Shown here: positions 13,701-23,764 of the stretch, piece after piece
How the letters are laid out: each line of letters starts with the position of its first letter
How positions within the stretch are numbered: position 1 is the first letter of the stretch
Assembly: GCA_029204045.2 (NCBI GenBank)
Contig: CM055063.1
Location: 31,420,810-31,484,809, forward strand
Reading direction: 5' to 3'
Length of the DNA stretch: 64,000 nucleotides
Origin: Tillandsia leiboldiana
Taxonomy: Eukaryota > Streptophyta > Magnoliopsida > Poales > Bromeliaceae
The notes under the pieces: model-generated
Told to the model about the DNA's origin: nothing
The model's database searches: none
The model's input: only the letters and a program-made list of their open reading frames with translations
Translations under genes and position numbers: made by a program

Positions 13701-14535
13701 TGGCGGGCCGCCACGTGGCGCCCGCGTGCGCCACCTCCCCGCCGTGCCCGCCACGCCAGCCGGCCGCCGCCTGCCACGCCTGCCAACCGCCGCCTGCCAC
13801 GCCACCTGCCCCGCCGCACGCGCACAGTGACGCGCCCAATCCCCGCGCGCCACGTGTCCAGCCACACACTCGCTGCACCCGGTGCACGACATCCCAAACA
13901 CCGAACCAATGACGTGCTGCCACGTGTCTTCCCGCCCAGTCCACCAAACGCCGCGCTGCTCCGTAGACCGCGACCTGTGAACCACCCAATGGGAAGACGC
14001 CACGTGGCACCCCGCTCCGGTGCACGCCGGCCGCGTGGACCGCGCACCCGCGCGCCCTGCCCGCGCCCACGCGCGCTGCCCGCCACCACTGTCCGCCTGC
14101 CCGAGGCCGCGCCGCCGCTCTCCGCCGCTGCCCGCCGCCGCCGTTGCCGCCGGCGATCGCTGGAATCACTGTTCCGGCAGTGAACAGTAACCGGAGCTCA
14201 AAAATGACAAGTGGGTAGTCCATTTTGACCGTTTTCGCGCGCTGAATCCGAATTTGACGTCCGATTTGCCAAATTCCAACTCTAAAAATTGCCGAAGGCA
14301 CCCGGAAATGTGTTCTTAGCCCAGATTTCGCGCGGAGCCCAATTTTAATATCCGTTTCGCGCGAAACCACTTCTAAACCCTACACGGGGTCCTCCGATCA
14401 CTCACATGATCCAATTAAGCCCGAAGTCCAACACTTATGCCCAATTATGCCCCAAACACTTCCAACACACCATGTAAGCCTCCAATAGCCACCCCAACGC
14501 ACTGCAGCAGCTCTGCGGAGATCCGGGTCATCACA
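10721..14535 (-). mobile_element. Solo LTR Z (3.8 kb)
   Basis: It starts TGTCACGCCCC and ends CGGGTCATCACA. The flanks are ATCTC (10716-10720) and GTCTC (14536-14540), a target duplication with one mismatch. Reverse-complemented, it starts TGTGATGACCCGG, close to the G LTR start TGTGATGATCCGG. It also shares the paired CCCACTAAG and CTCGAGGGGAGCGACCC modules with G, so Z is an older relative of G in the opposite orientation. It has no coding content. The long open frames at 13247-14370 are GC-rich promoter sequence open on both strands. Confidence 0.8.
13435..13500 (-). promoter_or_regulatory. Z LTR core promoter with 16-bp palindrome
   Basis: Minus-strand TATAAATAG lies at 13435-13443. The perfect palindrome TTTCGGGCGCCCGAAA lies at 13485-13500, about 42 bp upstream in minus orientation. 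The same 16 bp occurs in element S 28 bp upstream of its TATA. G-box motifs (CACGTG) follow further upstream, near 13608, 13710, 13850, 13921 and 14002. Confidence 0.6.
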
Positions 14536-15842
14536 GTCTCAACATCCACACCACACACGTCCACATGCACAGTACGACCATAAAGGAAATAACCAACTAA
14601 AAATAAAAGAAGGAAAAGGAACCTGACCGAGGTAAACTCACACCTCACCAAGTAGCATCCTCACCATCGTCCTGATCCCAAGACCCGACCAAACCGGTCA
14701 TAGAGTGGGAGTCAGTGACAAGAAGAGTAGGGATAAAACACAACTACAACTACGACGCAAAAAGGTGCGGATAATAAATCAAACCGTAGAACCAGAGCAT
14801 CCGTAACCCATCCTATAATCAATCACATCATCCCCGAGGGACTACTGCTGAGCACCTTGCCATGTCGGTCCGGAGACATCAGGCAAAAGAAAACCACACC
14901 GCTCTCACCTTCGGTGCATGTAAACCCCCCATTGCACAAGTGCAGCATCATAAATCACCGCGAGAGGCCCCTACTACGTCACCTCGTAGGGTTCACGAGT
15001 CCGCAGACCACCTTTCCAGAAAAGTACACTGACAAGGTGGCCAAACTGCTCGTGTGCGTGCAAGCGCCAAGAGCATAGTAACCATAATAAAACGAGTGTC
15101 CACATGCGACACTCGTTGCTCCAAAAGGTATAAGTGGCGATACACGTGTAGAACATGGGATTAGTCATCAACTCATAAGATGTCATAAGGGAAAACAATA
15201 AAGTGTAAGGTCAGATATTACCAGTTCATTAGAGTTCCCGACTCCAAGTCGGGGTACCAATCTCTACCCGTAAGTGATCCTGAGTACGAGATTCCTCTAC
15301 GAACTCCTGTAAATCCCCTGGACCTGCTCAGGGTCCACTAATAGCACAAGTTCTACTTTACCGAACCCACCTTCCGACTTTCGAAAAGCCGCCACGATCA
15401 CTCACAATATCTCTTAATATGGTGCAACATAATAATAAAGAAATATGCAACAAAGGGGTTCTAAGAGTGCACCCACCTGAAACGAAGATAAACGACCGCG
15501 CCCGCGACCCTCCTAAACAATCAACACCACACGCGGGCCTAATAAAATATCCAAAAACACAAATCAATAATTTACCCCCAAACTGGCAAATTCTGTGGTC
15601 CCGACTACTGTACCAAAAACCCCTTCTATCCCCAAAACAGAAACCGACGAAAGACTCCGTGTCCAAAAATCCCTCCGGTTGCAAAAACCGTACTTTCGAC
15701 GCGATCCGACTGTCGACGAGGCAATTGACGGAAAACGGGTTCCAATCGTTGCCTTGACGAAGTCCGCGACGAAAAACAACCGAGCGGAGGCTCATCTGAC
15801 GAAAAACGAAAACAACTGCATCGAGCGAACTACACCGTCAAT

Positions 15843-15996
15843 TGGACTGCACCGTTAAGCTGACTGCACCGTCAATCGGACTGCACCGTTAAGCAGACTG
15901 CACCGTCAAGCGGACTGCACCGTCAAGCGGACTGCACCGTCAGGCTGACTGTCCCGTCAAGCGGACTGCAACGTTAGGCTGACTGCACCGCCAAGC
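15843..15996. repeat. 17-bp tandem repeat, about 9 units
   Basis: Units of the form GACTGCACCGTCAAGCG follow each other in the right Y LTR. The left LTR has only about three units (790-838). Confidence 0.85.
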
Positions 15997-16008
15997 CAAA
16001 AAACATTG

Positions 16009-16242
16009 ACGAAAACGCCAAGTAAAACCATCAAGGAAAATCTGTCAGGCCAAAACCGTCGACGAAAATGCCAAGTAAATCGTCAAACAAAATCTGTGAA
16101 GCAAAACCGTCGACGAAAACGCCAAGTAAATCATCAAACAAAATCTATCAAGCAAAACCGTCGAGCAAAACCGTCGAGAAGAATCGTCGACGAAAACATC
16201 AAGTAAACCCTCAAACAAAAACTGTCAAGCCAAAACCGTTGA
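16009..16242. repeat. Tandem repeat of about 52 bp, 4 units
   Basis: Each unit starts GACGAAAACGCCAAGTAAA and ends CAAAACCGTC; the third unit has a short internal extension. It is present only in the right LTR of Y. Confidence 0.75.
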
Positions 16243-16830
16243 CGGCAGCGGCTCGACCCATGCGGACAACCGGGAGGACTTTGGCCGCGCAGGCTGTGCG
16301 ACGGTGCAGGCTGTAGGGCGTGCGGCAGCAATAGTAGTGCCGCGCGGTGCGGGGGCGGCGGGGCGCTAGGGCGCGAAAGCGGAGGGGCGTGCGGCTGCGG
16401 GCGCGCAGGGCGAGTGGCTGAGCAGGCTGGAGGCGCTCGCGGCTAGGGCACACGCGGGCGGCGGCGCTGCTCTAAGGCACGCGCGGCGGCGGCACTGTGC
16501 AAGCTGGCGGTGCACGCGGCTACGGCACAAGCGGTGCGCGGGCGGCCTGGGAGCGCGGCATGGCGGCACGCGGTGCGGGCGGCGCACGGGCGGCCTGGCA
16601 GCGCGGCTCGAAGGCACGCGGTGCGGGCAGCGCGCGGCCGGCCTGACAGCGCGGCACGCTGTGCGGGCGGCGCACGGGCGGCAGCGCCTAGCTAGGCACG
16701 GCGTAGCGCCTCTGCGGTGCGCGGCCAGCGGTGGCAACGCGCGGCGGTGGCCGTGGCTCGGCTAGGGCATCGAGCGGGAGCGGTGGCCGTGGCTCGGCTA
16801 GGGCATCGAGCGGCGGCGGTGGTCGCCATG
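16240..16830. repeat. GC-rich imperfect repeats
   Basis: This block of extreme GC content is built from variants of CACGCGGTGCGGGCGGCGCA and, at 16735-16820, a 34-bp duplication containing GGCTCGGCTAGGGCATCGAG. Several frames are open on both strands, as expected of GC-rich low-complexity DNA. I do not call a gene. It is absent from the left Y LTR. Confidence 0.7.
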
Positions 16831-19547
16831 CACACCGTCAAACAAAGAAACCCCACAAGGTCATCTCAAGGAACGAAACAACAAAACCGTCAATGAAAAC
16901 ATCAAACAAAACCAACGATCAAACCATCGTGCTAAAGTCAACGATTGAAACAAACGACGAAACCCAAACGAGCAACATACAAGCACGAGATGCAAAACGC
17001 GAGAACTAAGGTATCATTAACTGAGAAACGGGATTCGGATATCGAAGACCAAAGGTGCTAACTAACCTAGCTCTGACGGAGAAGACGACGCGATCCCGAT
17101 ATCCGGTAACGGTAGAGTTTCCGGATCCGCTCTCCGGTATTGGCGACGTTTCCGGTCTCGTTCTTCGGCACGCACGACGAGGAGGAAGGAAAAGAAGCGA
17201 TCTTTTAAAACTAGGGTTTTACGGTAATCAGGATATAATTATATTTTATTATTAATTTATTTTTTTTCTTTTCCTTTTTCATATGTACGTATAAAGAAAA
17301 ATCCCCATATCCGGTATTTTAAAGATATTTTTAACCGATTCCTCGATAAGTGTGCCGATCCTCCGAAACGTCCCGTAACCGTTAGCACGGATCCTGATGC
17401 ACCAATAACACATAACGGGTTCCTAGGATGTCACGCCCCGGGGGTTAGTATAAGCGGAAGAATGCGCATAAATTTTTCACTTGGAAACAACCCCACCCCC
17501 CGGTACGTGCAAGACCCGCCACATATACAAATTTACTCCTCAAACGGACGGAGTCTCCTTTGTACATGTACGGCGTCACCAATACAGCAATGCACTTTAA
17601 CCACACTAGTTGGGAAGATAATAAAACAAACACCTTTAATACCAACATTCTCATATTCTTTTGTAAGAGTTTCCAGTAAAAACTGTAGACGGGTAGGGGA
17701 GGTCTGAAGGCCACCCCTTCCCAAGATACGGTACCCACCTCGAAGCAAGTCGAACGAAACACCTGGAACATCCCGCGCCCTCGAACGACACTCAGACCTA
17801 AATGAAAGTCCCCAGAGAGTACAGATCAGTAACCATCCAATTTTCCTCGAAAAATGTGGGTTTAACCCGAAACCGCCGATAAACCGGCTATTTTGCCCAT
17901 TCACGGATCGTAAAGCAAAGATCTGTTCAATGAAAGTCAACGGATTCCGAACGAAAGGTTCAGAGATCAAGTGCACGCTGTCCCCAGCAGCCTATCATGC
18001 TACAATTACATTAAGGCCCCCGGACTTTGTTAAAATTGCATTTTATTCATATAAAACCCACTAATTAAGCCGCAACTTTTAATCCGAAAATCTTCAAACC
18101 AAAATAATTTACCAACAACAGTATTTTGACGTGCTGGACCCCGTGCTCACAATTTGAGAGCAAGCCGGCCAATAAAACACAAGTTGGCCCATTCTTAAAG
18201 TGCATCAAAGATCAACATTGCTTTATCTATTTTTCTATTAAGTCATTTCCAGTTTTTGTGTGAGCATCATGCTTAGGGACCAGAAAATATACAGAGGCTC
18301 ACCTTTGGGCCTCTGCAAATCCCCCCTTTAAGGTGGGAAAACCCATGAACCGCAAACCAACCTATATAAAGTGCAACTTGGTTTCTTCTTTATTCTACCA
18401 ACTACAGACCCCAACAAACTTGAACATCAACTAAAGGGCAACAACAAAGAGAGGTGGCTTACCAGTGAGAGGTCGCGAGACTGCCGGAGATGACGCCTAA
18501 GCAAGATCACCTCGCACTCGGCTTATTGGAGTGCAACAATGGCCGCACCCACCCCCACTCGGTCAAGCATCAAACTAAGGTGAGCACCACCATCCTTGAG
18601 CCCCCAGAGCTGGAAAGGACCTCAGCCGTGCAAGCTAGGGCTTCCCCATGCTCCCAAAACCGAGGAAGAAGAAGGTATAGCTTAATTAACCCATTAATGG
18701 CAAGTCGGTAACCACGCTGCGTGGGTCGCATGCAGATGGCTTAAAGGGATGCTCAAGGTGTCAGGAGACTTACCAGAGTCGGTCGGCGCCGGAGGAGCGA
18801 CGGCGGTAGCCGGGCGGTGGAGTTCGGCCATGAGGAAGACGACCCGAAGCTGGGGTTTGCTCCCCCTCGTTCCACACTGCACCAAAGCCCACCAAACTTC
18901 GTGGGACTTCTTCTGGCGACCAGCCAAAGATTCTGGTCAACTTGGTTCCGGCGCCGGAGCTCCGAAGGCAACGCACGTCAAACCCGGCCAAGAACTAGGG
19001 TTCTGGCGACCCAATTGCACCCGCCGGCCATCCGGGGATCCTGGGGCTTTGGGGTCTATCCTGGATGCTCCCTGCGACGTCAGTAGGCGACTGTGTGATG
19101 ATCCGGACTCCCGCAGGAACTGTGCAACATTAAACAGTGACTGTAGGGAGCTTATCCGGTGAAGCAGAGCTTGTAGAATCGAAATTGGATATTTAATATA
19201 GACTCTGCGCGAAAATCGGAGCAAATAGAATTTTTCGGGAGCTTTCGGCAAAATTTCGGATGAGAATTTGGCGAAATGGACGTCGTATTTGGACTCAGCG
19301 CGCGAAAACGATCGAAATGGTATATTCGCTTTATTTTTTCGGCACTTGGTACTGTTCACCGGAACAGTAACCGCCGGCCGGAATTATTGTTCCGGCCGCC
19401 GGCGGCGAGCGGCGAGCGGCGGCGGGCGGCGGCGCACGGCGGCGGGCAGCGGCGCAGCGGCGGCACAGCGGCAGAGCGCGGAGGCGCGCGGCCCTGGTGC
19501 GCGGTCCATGGGCCTGGCGTGCACCGGGAGCACCGAATACCCCCTTG

Positions 19548-19810
19548 CCACGTGGCGCTTCCCCATTGGTTCGCCGGCTTCTAGAAGCGCGCGGGAGGGT
19601 GACACGTGGCACACCCGGATTGGCTGACAGGATCCGGAAGACCCGGCGCGGGGACCGGGCCCGTGCTCCACGTGGACACGTGGCGTCTTCTGAGTGGCCC
19701 TTGCACAGGCTGTTCCCTGTTTTGTGGACACGTGGCGCATTTTTGTTGGCCCGTTTCGGTGTTTCCTGTTCGGATCCGATCCTGTGTGGAGCCTCAGCCC
19801 ATTATAAATA
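19548..19810 (+). promoter_or_regulatory. G 5' LTR promoter: five G-boxes and TATA
   Basis: CCACGTGG or ACACGTGG occurs at 19548-19555, 19602-19609, 19668-19675, 19676-19683 and 19728-19735, followed by TATAAATA at 19803-19810. G-boxes are binding sites for plant bZIP and bHLH factors, so ABA, light or stress control is plausible. That is inference; the motifs are seen directly. Confidence 0.75.
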
Positions 19811-20571
19811 GGGCCCCCCCACCCCCTCTCTTTGCACCTCAGTTTTCGAGCCCTTAGAGAGAGAACCAGAGTTTGGGCCCTCTACAAAATTTCTTCCTCT
19901 CTCTCTCTTCTCTCTCTCCTCCAAATCTCAGAATTTTTGGAGTTACAGTTAGTGAGTTATCTGCGACGCGGCGCACTGCGACGGTTTTCTTTTTCGGCCC
20001 ATTTCCCGTCGCAGTTCCGTCGAAAATTCCCTGTGGGCTAACCAGGAGGAATTTTTGGACGATTTTTGCGACAGCGCGTTCCTAAGAGGTAAGGCTTCGA
20101 TTTCCGTGTTGATCATTTTGCTCCATTTCATACTTTTGGCACGTTTCCCGAGGTCTCTTTGACCCCCCTTTTTGCTGTGGAAATTTCTGGGCAGCGTCAA
20201 CTTCTCCGATTTTTATCTTGGCGTAGGAGCATCAGATCGAGACGTTTAAAGAGTCGATTTTGATCTACTCTTCGCGAGGAACGCAACCGTAATTTTTCTG
20301 GATTTTTTTGAGCACTATACAGAGGTGAAAAACTCCTCTCTTTTCGTGCCATTTGAAAAACAGCAAAAGCTGTATTTTTATGAATACTATAGTTACACCC
20401 TGTGCAATGTGTGTTGCTGTAGGGCACCGTTTTCGGCAGACAGCAGTTCTAGGGGACTGTGGACAACCAGGAGACTACCTGAGGTGTAGTTTGAGCTGCT
20501 CGAGGTGGGCAGTTGTTGCTTACCTCATTTTTGACAAGCTCACTGGGATTACTGGAACTCCCTTAAAATTT

Positions 20572-20728
20572 AATTGATGAGAACAATTGGGACAAACTAA
20601 TATGACAATTGATGAGAACAATTGGGACAAACTAATATGACAATTGATGAGAACTATTGGGACAACTAACAGGACTACTAACAGGACTACTAACAGGACA
20701 ATTGATGAGAACCGCTGGGACAAACTCT
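20572..20728 (+). repeat. 35-bp tandem repeat in G LTR
   Basis: Repeats of AATTGATGAGAACAATTGGG with degenerate copies and ACTACTAACAGG triplications. An identical array is in the 3' LTR at about 28210-28366. Confidence 0.85.
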
Positions 20729-22117
20729 CCTAAAATTTAATATAACCCCCCAGATGATATGATGACTTATATTGGGACACTGTGATTGAGACAAAGGCTA
20801 TAATCTCGCATGCAAATGACTTTTATTCAGTAAATCAATCTTTTTAAATCTTTGACACTATTTTACAACTTTTAAAATAAAGACAGTTGCATGCATGCCC
20901 GGACATCAGGTAGGGCCACTATTTATTGCTACACTATCATATTAAGACTTGACATGTTTTATTGCTCTCTTTTGCTTTCAGTTGCTTGTCGCTCGAGTAT
21001 GAGCAGGGGTTTGGGATAGTATAGCCAAGGTTATGTTAGATTATAAACTTGTGGGGTGTTGCGGTGACCGCGGACTGTAGGCGGTCGGCCGGATGTTTAT
21101 CCTTGCATCAGACTGGGGTTGAGTCTGGTCTATTTTAGGCATCAGCAGGGGATCGGGTTTTTCTCTAGTGGATGGTTTTTCCCACTTATTGAGTACTATG
21201 GCATTAGATCAGGGTTTCTTAGTGGATGGCTTTTCCCACTTTGATCATAGTCATGATCCAGTCCTGCTGTTTACGACACTTATGATACTTATTACTGAGG
21301 TACTTTTACTCGTGTGGGTCGCTCCCCTCGAGTGCCACTCCGGAGTGTGTTACAGGCAGGCTTGAGTCCTTGAGACTCTCATTCCCTATCGGTGTTATGC
21401 ATTGGCCAGCATCCCCGATTTGGGCAGGCAAGGCGCAGCAGGCAGTACCAGTTTTACTGGTGGCATAAGATTGGGTTTATTCAGGCAGGCATGTTAGATA
21501 CTGATGCATACAGTCATTCCTTTTGGCACTGCATTTAGAGGCATGCTAGTGGTGGTTTCCCTTTATTCAGCAGTTCTGCTTACAGCTTTACCACTTTTTC
21601 CTTTCGGGCCTCTAGTAGTCCTAGTGGGTGCGTCAGAGTTGAGGTTTTGCCCACTAGGGGAGGCTACTGGTTTATCTGGTAGTTCTCACCCCCATTATTC
21701 TTTTCTGTTTCTTTCTTCTTCTTTATTTTGCAGAGTCGTCTGCGGGAGCTGCTAGGCTATCAGCGGCTGATAAAGGTAAGGGGATCGCTGAGTAGATAGA
21801 TCTCCTGGGAGACTGAGAGCTGTAGGTAGACGTTGTACCCTTCACTCAGACTGTGACATTCTCCTTTTATTTTGAGTCTGGCTTTCGCCGGCTGGTTGTA
21901 TTATTTTGGTGAGCTGGGAGATTATTGTACATATTACAGTTTATTTTTAGTTCCAGTATGAGATACTATGTGGTTCTTCTACTTCAGCTCTGTATTATGC
22001 TCTTTTATTGTTCATATTATATCGGAGCAGGTTACCAGCGCTTCGTGTACTCGGGAAATCCCGTGTGCACGGCGGATCTGTTGGCGAGCCCGGGTTCCGG
22101 GGCGTGACAGATTAAGT

Positions 22118-22129
22118 TGGTATCAGAGC
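22118..22129 (+). other. Element G primer-binding site
   Basis: TGGTATCAGAGC, 8 bp inside the LTR end, is complementary to the 3' end of initiator tRNA-Met. Confidence 0.92.
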
Positions 22130-22404
22130 TTAGGGATAGGTCAGTTGGGACTTAGGAAACCCTAGGCTTTTGGTAGACCCTAGGATAATAGGGCGCGAGA
22201 GACGTGACATTTCGCGAAAGTCGTTGATTTATTTGTTTGACTCTTCCAAGTAAGTGAAGAGAGACCGACATACCCCATTTCTGGTGAACAGTTATGTTGG
22301 CTGCAGACAACATAAAGTCACAGAAATAGGGGAATGTCTTTGACTTTCGCTAGATTGGGTCGTGTGGAATTTTATTTTGCTGATTTGTGGCTTTTGGTGA
22401 CAGT

Positions 22405-23331
22405 ATGTCACCCCGTCGTCATTTTTCCGTCGGAGATATTTCTACCCCTTCTGAGAAGCCCGAGTAGGCGGTATCTGCTGAGCTGGGAGAACTACGGGCC
22501 TTGGTGACCCATTTGGTGGCAAGAAGCTTTCGACAGGACCAACGCCTGGAGCAGTTGCTGGCGCAGAGAGGTGACTTGGCGGTTGACGAAGGGGCCAGGA
22601 CTTTCGAGCAGCGTCCAGACAAGAAACGCCCCGCCCCAGATAATGATGGACGGGCCAGTTCAGGGAGACCACCACGACCCCTGCGGCCCCAGTCTACGGG
22701 CCGTGGGCGTCTTGATCGACGAGGACCTGGTAGATCGCAGAGGCCTCCGCAGCAGCAGTCTCGACAGTCTCGGGCGTCGGTCCGATGCATTTTCTGTAGG
22801 GGGCAGCATTCATCAAATACCTGTGGCTTGAGGGAGGGTCGATGCTTCCGATGTGGGCAGCCAGGCCACATCCGACCTACGTGCCCCTTTCGGGTTTTAG
22901 TAGCACCTTCTTCAGCATTGGCCCCTACCGCATCCCAGCAGAGGTCACAGAGGCCTCAGCGGCATAGGCAGCAGCAACAGCAGGTAAGGCAGCCTCAGTC
23001 TATAGTTAGGTGCATTTTCTGCGAAGGTCAGCACACTTCAGGTGCTTGTGACTTGAGGTTCGGCCGCTGTTTCAAGTGCGGACAGCCCGGGCACGTGCAA
23101 GTTACATGTCCTTCGGGGATAACGGTGGCACCTACTTCGGCATCTGTCCCTACCACTTCCCAGCTACGACCGGGAGCTTCACCGACAGATCTTCAAGGAG
23201 ATCAAGTTTCATTCCCCCGCCCTTCTGGAGAGAGACAGCCGTTGTTGAGCAGTCAAGATGGCTTAGCGCAGGCAAGGGATTCTGCTATGGCTGATCGAGT
23301 GGAGGCAGGTATGATTTACTTTCTGGCATAA
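22405..23331 (+). pseudogene. gag: Element G gag: capsid missing, duplicated zinc-knuckle module
   Basis: ATG at 22405 opens a frame that meets TAG at 22465 after 20 codons, then runs in the same frame to TAA at 23329-23331. A full chromovirus Gag has a large capsid (Retrotrans_gag) domain before the nucleocapsid; here the sequence passes almost directly into an Arg/Gln/Pro-rich linker and two zinc knuckles, CFRCGQPGHIRPTC and CFKCGQPGHVQVTC (both CX2CX4HX4C). Each is preceded by a second Cys/His cluster, CIFCRGQHSSNTC and CIFCEGQHTSGAC, so the whole nucleocapsid module appears twice about 75 residues apart. Gag forms the particle in the cytoplasm; without capsid this product could not, so G probably needs Gag from another copy. 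The internal start is uncertain. Confidence 0.85.
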
Positions 23332-23489
23332 GGACTCGTACCTCATTTTTATAGGGGCATCTCTTTTATTTGTAGAGAACGTACATCATTGCATAGGGTT
23401 AGGAATAGGACTCTCACCTTGTGCACAGGAGGTGTAGATTCCCGATTGAACTCTGCACATGGAGGAGTGCTGTTAGCCCCGCCCGATTT

Positions 23490-23680
23490 AGATCGAGTCC
23501 TGGATTATGCCAGTAGACCTATTGGACCTGAGTCAACTGAAGGACTTCGATGTGGTCCTCGGGATGGACTGGTTGGCTCGGTATTTTGCGACTATTGATT
23601 GTGCCGCAAGGACCGTCACTTTTAGAAAGCCAGAAAATGTTGGTGTATCGGGAATGTCAGAGCGCTTTCTTTACCTCTAG
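23490..23680 (+). pseudogene. Element G protease remnant
   Basis: In the RT frame, the stretch DFDVVLGMDWLARYF followed by a Cys-Ala-Ala-Arg segment matches the C-terminal half of Ty3/gypsy aspartic protease. It ends at TAG 23678-23680. I cannot find the catalytic Asp-(Thr/Ser)-Gly motif upstream in any frame, and further stops lie between this remnant and the RT. The family enzyme cleaves the Gag-Pol polyprotein; this copy cannot be active. Confidence 0.75.
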
Positions 23681-23764
23681 GATTTCGACTTCCCGAGCGA
23701 GGCTGATGATCCGTCGAGGATGTGTAGCCTTTTTGGCTAGTGTTGTTGAGGGGCCTACGGCGGC

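Larger units (their letters stand above)
19094..22109 (+). mobile_element. Element G: 5' LTR (3,016 bp)
   Basis: It starts TGTGATGATCC and ends GGGGCGTGACA. The partner copy is 26733-29747. It contains a G-box cluster, a TATA box, a pyrimidine-rich leader and a tandem repeat. ORFs of 60-140 codons inside it occur in both LTRs but lie in regulatory sequence. Confidence 0.95.

Noticed and set aside
13247..14370. Several long ORFs (118-240 codons) on both strands
   Set aside because: They lie in the GC-rich promoter part of solo LTR Z, are open in many frames at once because stops are rare at that GC content, and show only low-complexity Arg/Pro/Ala-rich translation.
16211..16737. Overlapping ORFs in a GC-rich block
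   Set aside because: Repeat DNA present in only one LTR of Y; translations are Ala/Arg/Cys-rich repeats with no domain.
18749..19162. 137-codon plus-strand ORF
   Set aside because: It overlaps the X LTR and runs across the G insertion boundary into the G LTR, so it cannot be a gene of either.
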